Assembly: GCA_945886995.1 (NCBI GenBank)
Contig: CAMCZJ010000009.1
Span: forward strand, 1-27,293
Length of the DNA stretch: 27,293 nt
Direction of reading: 5' to 3'
From: Asaia bogorensis
GTDB taxonomy: Bacteria; Pseudomonadota; Alphaproteobacteria; Acetobacterales; Acetobacteraceae
Part shown: positions 23,740-27,293 of the stretch, one piece after another
How the letters are laid out: each line of letters begins with the position of its first letter
Numbering within the stretch: the stretch's first letter is position 1
Notes under the pieces: generated by a model
What the model was told of the DNA's origin: nothing
The model's database searches: none
The model's input: the letters and a program-made list of their open reading frames with translations, nothing else
Made by a program: the position numbers and the translations under genes

Positions 23740-25640
23740 CAGTTATTTTGGAAAACCCGCGCGGCAAGTGCCACCTGGAACAAGGCGGTGATGAATTCCT
23801 GACCTATGATGAAGAGTTTCGGATCCAGATAAGGCAGCGCAATCAGTTCATCACCGGGCTGCGGCGGCTGGCGCGGGTCAAGAATGATCTGCCCGCTAGG
23901 GCGACGCAGCATGAGCGTGGAGCGCGCCCCGCGTGCTGTCAGGCCGCCTGCCTGATCCAGATATTGCTCAATCGTCATGCCTTCACGCCACAGCACGGCG
24001 CGCGGCATCGAAACCTCACCCTGTACCATGACGGTCTGGTAGCGTTCCGGAATGACGATGACATCGCCATCTTCCAGCCGGACCGGGGCGCAGGTGCCGT
24101 CCTCATTCACCACCACAAGCCGGCCTTCGGGCGGGCTGCGGCGCGCACGGCTGATATAGGCCAGAACCAGATTGGCTTCCGCCGAACGGGCGGCTGCCGT
24201 GCCCGGTGTCATGGCCGGGGAGAGGAAAAGCTGACGTTCCAGCCGGTCCAGCGCATCATCAATCGAACGCCTTTGCTGCAAGGCAAGGCGCGGTCGCAGC
24301 AGGAAGACAGCCGATGTATTGGCCAGCATCGGGTCAACCGCGACATGATCCAGCATCTGGCACAAGGAGAAATCCCGATCCGCCACCAGGACAGAGGGAT
24401 AAAGCCGGCTGCCTTCAATGGTGATCCGCACCGTCCGCAGCGCGACATCGGCCACGAAGGTCACCGTATCCTGATCTTGCAGGTTCTGGCTCGCGAGTTC
24501 CGCGACGGTAACATAGCGGGAGAACGGCTGCGCGTTGCGCACACCACGCACCACGGCATTGGTCGCCGCCGGCAAAGGCCGCGCATAATTGATCAGATCC
24601 TGCCCACGCATAGGCCCAGCCTGCGCGCTTTCAAACAGGTAGTTATTGCGCACCGAACCATCAGCGCCAATCAAGGGGCGCTGGCGATCCACCACAATGG
24701 TATCGCCTTCCTGCAGGCTGATATCCGGCAAGCGCCCTTCCAGCAGAAAACGATACAGATCAATGCGCGCCACCGTGCTGTTGCGGCGCTGCACCCTGAT
24801 ATCACGGAAGGAACCGCGTGCGGAATCAATGCCACCGGCGCGCGAGAGGAAATCCAGCACGCTATCGGATGCAACGCCGGCATAGCGGCCAGGGTTGCGC
24901 ACAAAGCCAGTGACGAAAACGCCAATGCGCTGAGTTGAAAGCACGGTAGCGTAGACTTGGACCTGCTGCGTATAGACGCGGCGGATTTCGCCTTCCACCA
25001 CGCGCTGCAAATCACCAACCCGCGTGCCAGCAACACGGATAGGCCCGACATTGGGCAGAAAAAGATTACCAGAAGGATCAATCTGGGAAACCTGTTCGGT
25101 ATCCACGGCCCCCCAGGCACGAACGCTGATGCGATCCCCAGGGGCGAGAATATAATTCGGGTTCGGCGCGTCAGAAGAAGATTGCGCCATGCCTGTGAAC
25201 AGCGCGGCACCGAATACTGCCGTTGTTGGGCCGGCGCTGCGCTGCAAATCACCAAGCGGCGTGACCAGGGTTGGGCCGCCTTCCGCCTGGGTTGGGCTGC
25301 CGCCGCGTTCCGTACCCCGCGCCTGCCCCGGCAAATCGGCCAGGCTGCGTTGGTCGAACACCGGCGGCACACGCAGCTGATCGCCACCCGGGGGCATACC
25401 GGGCAGGCTTGGGATCATGGCGCCAGGCATCATCGGCATGCCGGGGATGATGCTCGGCTGCGGCTGACCGGGCACGCGCCCGGGGACCTGCTGCATCGGC
25501 ATAGGTGCGGCTTGTGGCTGCTGAAATTGCGGCGGCGTCTGCATGGGCTGTTGGCCAAAGGCCACAGAATGCAGCCCGGCGCAGAGCGCAAAACCAAGGA
25601 AAAACCGCCGCATCTGCCGCATCCGCCATTCAGCCAGCAT
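23739..25640 (-). CDS. SLBB-domain outer-membrane polysaccharide export protein (Wza/KpsD-like)
   Basis: The roughly 633-residue product begins with MRRFFLGFALCAGLHSVAFG, a signal peptide without a clear lipobox. A proline-, methionine- and glutamine-rich linker of about 80 residues follows. The Poly_export domain starts at ILAPGDRISVRAWG; several SLBB beta-grasp domains follow, e.g. IGVFVTGFVRNPGRYAG and TVMVQGEVSMPRAVLW. A near-terminal helix (LFIIGQEFITALFQVAL) may span the outer membrane as in Wza. It overlaps the upstream co-polymerase gene by 11 bases if ATG 25640 is used; 25622 and 25613 are also possible starts. It exports capsule-type polysaccharide. Confidence 0.88.
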   Translation of the reverse strand: MLAEWRMRQMRRFFLGFALCAGLHSVAFGQQPMQTPPQFQQPQAAPMPMQQVPGRVPGQPQPSIIPGMPMMPGAMIPSLPGMPPGGDQLRVPPVFDQRSLADLPGQARGTERGGSPTQAEGGPTLVTPLGDLQRSAGPTTAVFGAALFTGMAQSSSDAPNPNYILAPGDRISVRAWGAVDTEQVSQIDPSGNLFLPNVGPIRVAGTRVGDLQRVVEGEIRRVYTQQVQVYATVLSTQRIGVFVTGFVRNPGRYAGVASDSVLDFLSRAGGIDSARGSFRDIRVQRRNSTVARIDLYRFLLEGRLPDISLQEGDTIVVDRQRPLIGADGSVRNNYLFESAQAGPMRGQDLINYARPLPAATNAVVRGVRNAQPFSRYVTVAELASQNLQDQDTVTFVADVALRTVRITIEGSRLYPSVLVADRDFSLCQMLDHVAVDPMLANTSAVFLLRPRLALQQRRSIDDALDRLERQLFLSPAMTPGTAAARSAEANLVLAYISRARRSPPEGRLVVVNEDGTCAPVRLEDGDVIVIPERYQTVMVQGEVSMPRAVLWREGMTIEQYLDQAGGLTARGARSTLMLRRPSGQIILDPRQPPQPGDELIALPYLDPKLFIIGQEFITALFQVALAARVFQNN

Positions 25641-26844
25641 GTTCGCGCATCCCAACAATCAGCAGCCAACCGATCCCATAGAATATCGTAAGCCCCACCA
25701 AAATGCTTGCCACATTCACAAACTTCCGTGGGTAGAGCGCGTAGACCGCAAGATTGGGTTCAACGATACGCGACAGGAAAAGCTGTTGGCGTTGCGCTTC
25801 AAGCCGCGCGTTTTCAAGGCTGGCGGTGGCAGATGCAAGCTGCTTATCCGCAAATTCGCGTTCCAGCATCAGCCTTTCATAAGTGGCCAATTGGCGCGCC
25901 AGCACAGCGCCCTCGCTGCCCAATGTGGTTCCGGTATGGCGCGTGCGTTCAGCGGCGATTTGGCGTTCCAAGGCTTCAATCCGGTTCCGGGTTGCCTGCA
26001 AGGCAGGATTATCCGGACGCATGAAGTTGAGCCTTTCGGTCAATTCAGCCCGCGCCTGCGCCAGCGCCGTTTCCATCTGGCCGCGCAGTGTGACCGCCGC
26101 CTGCACCGCACCGGCGCTATCCAATTCCTGTTCCTGTTCACGAAAGCGCACCAAAGCCACGCGACTTTCCTGAACACGGCGTTCGGAAATCTCCATCTCC
26201 TGCCGTGCAACGCGGAGCGTTTCGTTTCTGCTTCGTTCCGATAAGCGATTGATCAGCGTTTCAGCCGAAGCGAGCAGGGCTTCCGCCAGCGCCTTCGAAT
26301 CCTCTGGCCGGAAGCTGCGCACGCGAAGCGTGGTCACACCTGTGGTCGGGTCCAACGAAACGGTCACCAACCTGCTGTAGTACCGCGCCAGCAATTCGGG
26401 TTCCGTATTCCAAAGCCGCGCCAGCAGATCAGCTTCCGGGCGCTGCCACAGGCCAACCAGGTCAAGCTTGGCATTGGCTTCCATCACCGCATCAAGCGAG
26501 GTGAGGAAATCGCGCACGCTATTGGTTTCACTGGACGCCATGCCCCCGCCCAAACCACCAAAGGCAGATGCCGCCATACCGCGCATTGCTGCTTGCGCGC
26601 CACCATCGCTGCCGCGCGAACTCACCACAAAGCGTGCTTCGGAAACATATTGCGGTGCCGCAATGGCATAGAAATAAAGTGCGGCCATCAGGCTTGGCAC
26701 AATCACCAGCAAAAAGAAGGGCCGGCGCCAAAATTTCGCGTACCAGGGCGCGGGCGGCGGTTCGGGCTCGTCCGACAGGCTGAGGGGTCTCGCCCCTGCT
26801 TCAGAGAGCGTGATAGGTGGCGAGAGCTTCATCAATATCATCAT
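25630..26844 (-). CDS. Capsule export inner-membrane protein (KpsE/BexC/CtrB type)
   Basis: The 404-residue product has one membrane helix near residues 42-65 (FFLLVIVPSLMAALYFYAIA) and another at the C-terminus (about 378-398). Between them is a periplasmic coiled coil (about 165-350) rich in Glu, Arg, Ala and Leu. The sequence YVSEARFVVSSR after the first helix is the polysaccharide co-polymerase signature of the KpsE/BexC family. It bridges the ABC transporter to the outer-membrane exporter. The likely starts at 26844 or 26832 both lie inside the ABC ATPase gene, giving 44 or 32 bases of overlap and tight coupling. Confidence 0.88.
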   Translation of the reverse strand: MMILMKLSPPITLSEAGARPLSLSDEPEPPPAPWYAKFWRRPFFLLVIVPSLMAALYFYAIAAPQYVSEARFVVSSRGSDGGAQAAMRGMAASAFGGLGGGMASSETNSVRDFLTSLDAVMEANAKLDLVGLWQRPEADLLARLWNTEPELLARYYSRLVTVSLDPTTGVTTLRVRSFRPEDSKALAEALLASAETLINRLSERSRNETLRVARQEMEISERRVQESRVALVRFREQEQELDSAGAVQAAVTLRGQMETALAQARAELTERLNFMRPDNPALQATRNRIEALERQIAAERTRHTGTTLGSEGAVLARQLATYERLMLEREFADKQLASATASLENARLEAQRQQLFLSRIVEPNLAVYALYPRKFVNVASILVGLTIFYGIGWLLIVGMREHAG

Positions 26845-27293
26845 AGAATGTTAAACGCCCTTGGTCCAGCACAGCCGCACGCGTGCAAAGCCGCCGCACC
26901 AAGGCAGGGGAATGGGAAACCAGAATCAGTCCTGATCGTTCAATGCGTTCCGCGAAGGCGCGCCCAAAGCGGGTATCGCCCACGGCCAGGGCCTCATCCA
27001 CCAGGTAGCAATCGAAATCAATCGCCAGCGAAACGGCCAAGGCGAGCCTGGATCGCATCCCGGAGGAATAGGTCATCATGGGCATACGCATATAATCGCC
27101 AAGTTCTGCGAAATCTTCAACAAATTCCACAGTGGGCTGAACTGAGCGGCCATAAATGCGCGCGATGAAACGCGCATTATCCGCCCCCGAGAGCATGGGT
27201 TGAAAGCCAGCCGCCATGCCGATCGGCCAGGAAATGCTCATGTTGCGGCGGATGCGCCCACGTGTTGGGGCCTCCACCCCGCCCAGCAGTCGC
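26801..27293 (-). CDS. Capsule polysaccharide ABC transporter ATPase (KpsT/BexA/CtrD type), 5' part outside window
   Basis: About 163 C-terminal residues are visible and the gene continues beyond the right edge. RLLGGVEAPTRGRI marks the region shortly after Walker A. The ABC signature is YSSGMRSRLALAVSLAI and Walker B is YLVDEALAVGD; the switch histidine is in LILVSHS. This combination and the very short C-terminus are typical of KpsT-type ATPases rather than the longer Wzt type. It energises export of polysaccharide from the cytoplasm and is first of the three visible export genes. Confidence 0.9.
   Translation of the reverse strand, partial: RLLGGVEAPTRGRIRRNMSISWPIGMAAGFQPMLSGADNARFIARIYGRSVQPTVEFVEDFAELGDYMRMPMMTYSSGMRSRLALAVSLAIDFDCYLVDEALAVGDTRFGRAFAERIERSGLILVSHSPALVRRLCTRAAVLDQGRLTFYDDIDEALATYHAL

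Noticed and set aside
23748..24938. Open frame of 396 codons on the plus strand across the SLBB export gene
   Set aside because: It is antisense to a well-supported gene, is rich in His, Arg and Gln in the manner of GC-rich shadow frames, and has no recognisable domain.
1..27293. CRISPR array, insertion sequence or prophage
   Set aside because: No spaced direct repeats, transposase, integrase or phage structural gene was found.

Overview
The window is about 27 kb of gene-dense, GC-rich bacterial chromosome. Protein features (paired short ChrA proteins, a Bug/TctC-type solute receptor, an OGT-like TPR glycosyltransferase, a Ppx/GppA-rlmE pair, guaB) and the codon bias point to an alphaproteobacterium. 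A Roseomonas-like member of the Acetobacteraceae is my best guess, but this is inference from gene content only. I see no insertion sequence, prophage or CRISPR array. Strong third-position GC creates many long antisense shadow frames, which I left out.

Layout. Bases 1-2929 (minus) hold a gamma-glutamyltransferase-family Ntn-hydrolase followed by an amidase that runs off the left edge. Bases 3043-4205 (plus) hold a tight csaA, purine phosphoribosyltransferase, cupin cluster. Bases 4216-8835 contain three small toxin-antitoxin-like modules: a ribbon-helix-helix/MazF-like pair (minus), a DUF1778/GNAT pair of the TacAT type (minus) and a Phd/VapC pair (plus). Among them lie a CNNM/CorC-type CBS membrane protein and a tyrosine phosphatase. 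Bases 8855-10237 (minus) are a second amidase. Bases 10357-13036 (minus) are a small membrane protein and an O-GlcNAc-transferase-like TPR protein, separated by a clear terminator from a radical SAM protein (13122-14255, minus).

Divergent from the radical SAM gene are a GT2 glycosyltransferase and a DUF2064/CofC-like transferase, resembling the two 'rSAM/selenodomain-associated' transferases. Bases 15737-17571 (plus) are an orphan TctC-type periplasmic receptor, with a striking inverted repeat upstream, and a TauE/SafE exporter. A tRNA-Gln(CUG) lies on the minus strand at 17804-17877. Bases 18002-21342 (plus) are Ppx/GppA phosphatase, rlmE and guaB. Converging on guaB is a minus-strand operon in which two half-size ChrA proteins and an FrhB/BciB-like iron-sulfur flavoprotein overlap by ATGA junctions. 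The last gene ends inside guaB's stop codon and carries a C-terminal tail encoded by a palindromic repeat-like element. Bases 23739-27293 (minus) are the end of a capsule-type polysaccharide export operon: ABC ATPase, KpsE/BexC-like co-polymerase and a large SLBB outer-membrane export protein.

Most interesting for follow-up: the ChrA-ChrA-FrhB operon, the palindrome-derived protein tail, the poorly known RHH/MazF-like pair with a palindrome at its start, the exact 14-bp inverted repeat in front of phd-vapC, and the transferase pair beside an SPL-like radical SAM gene.
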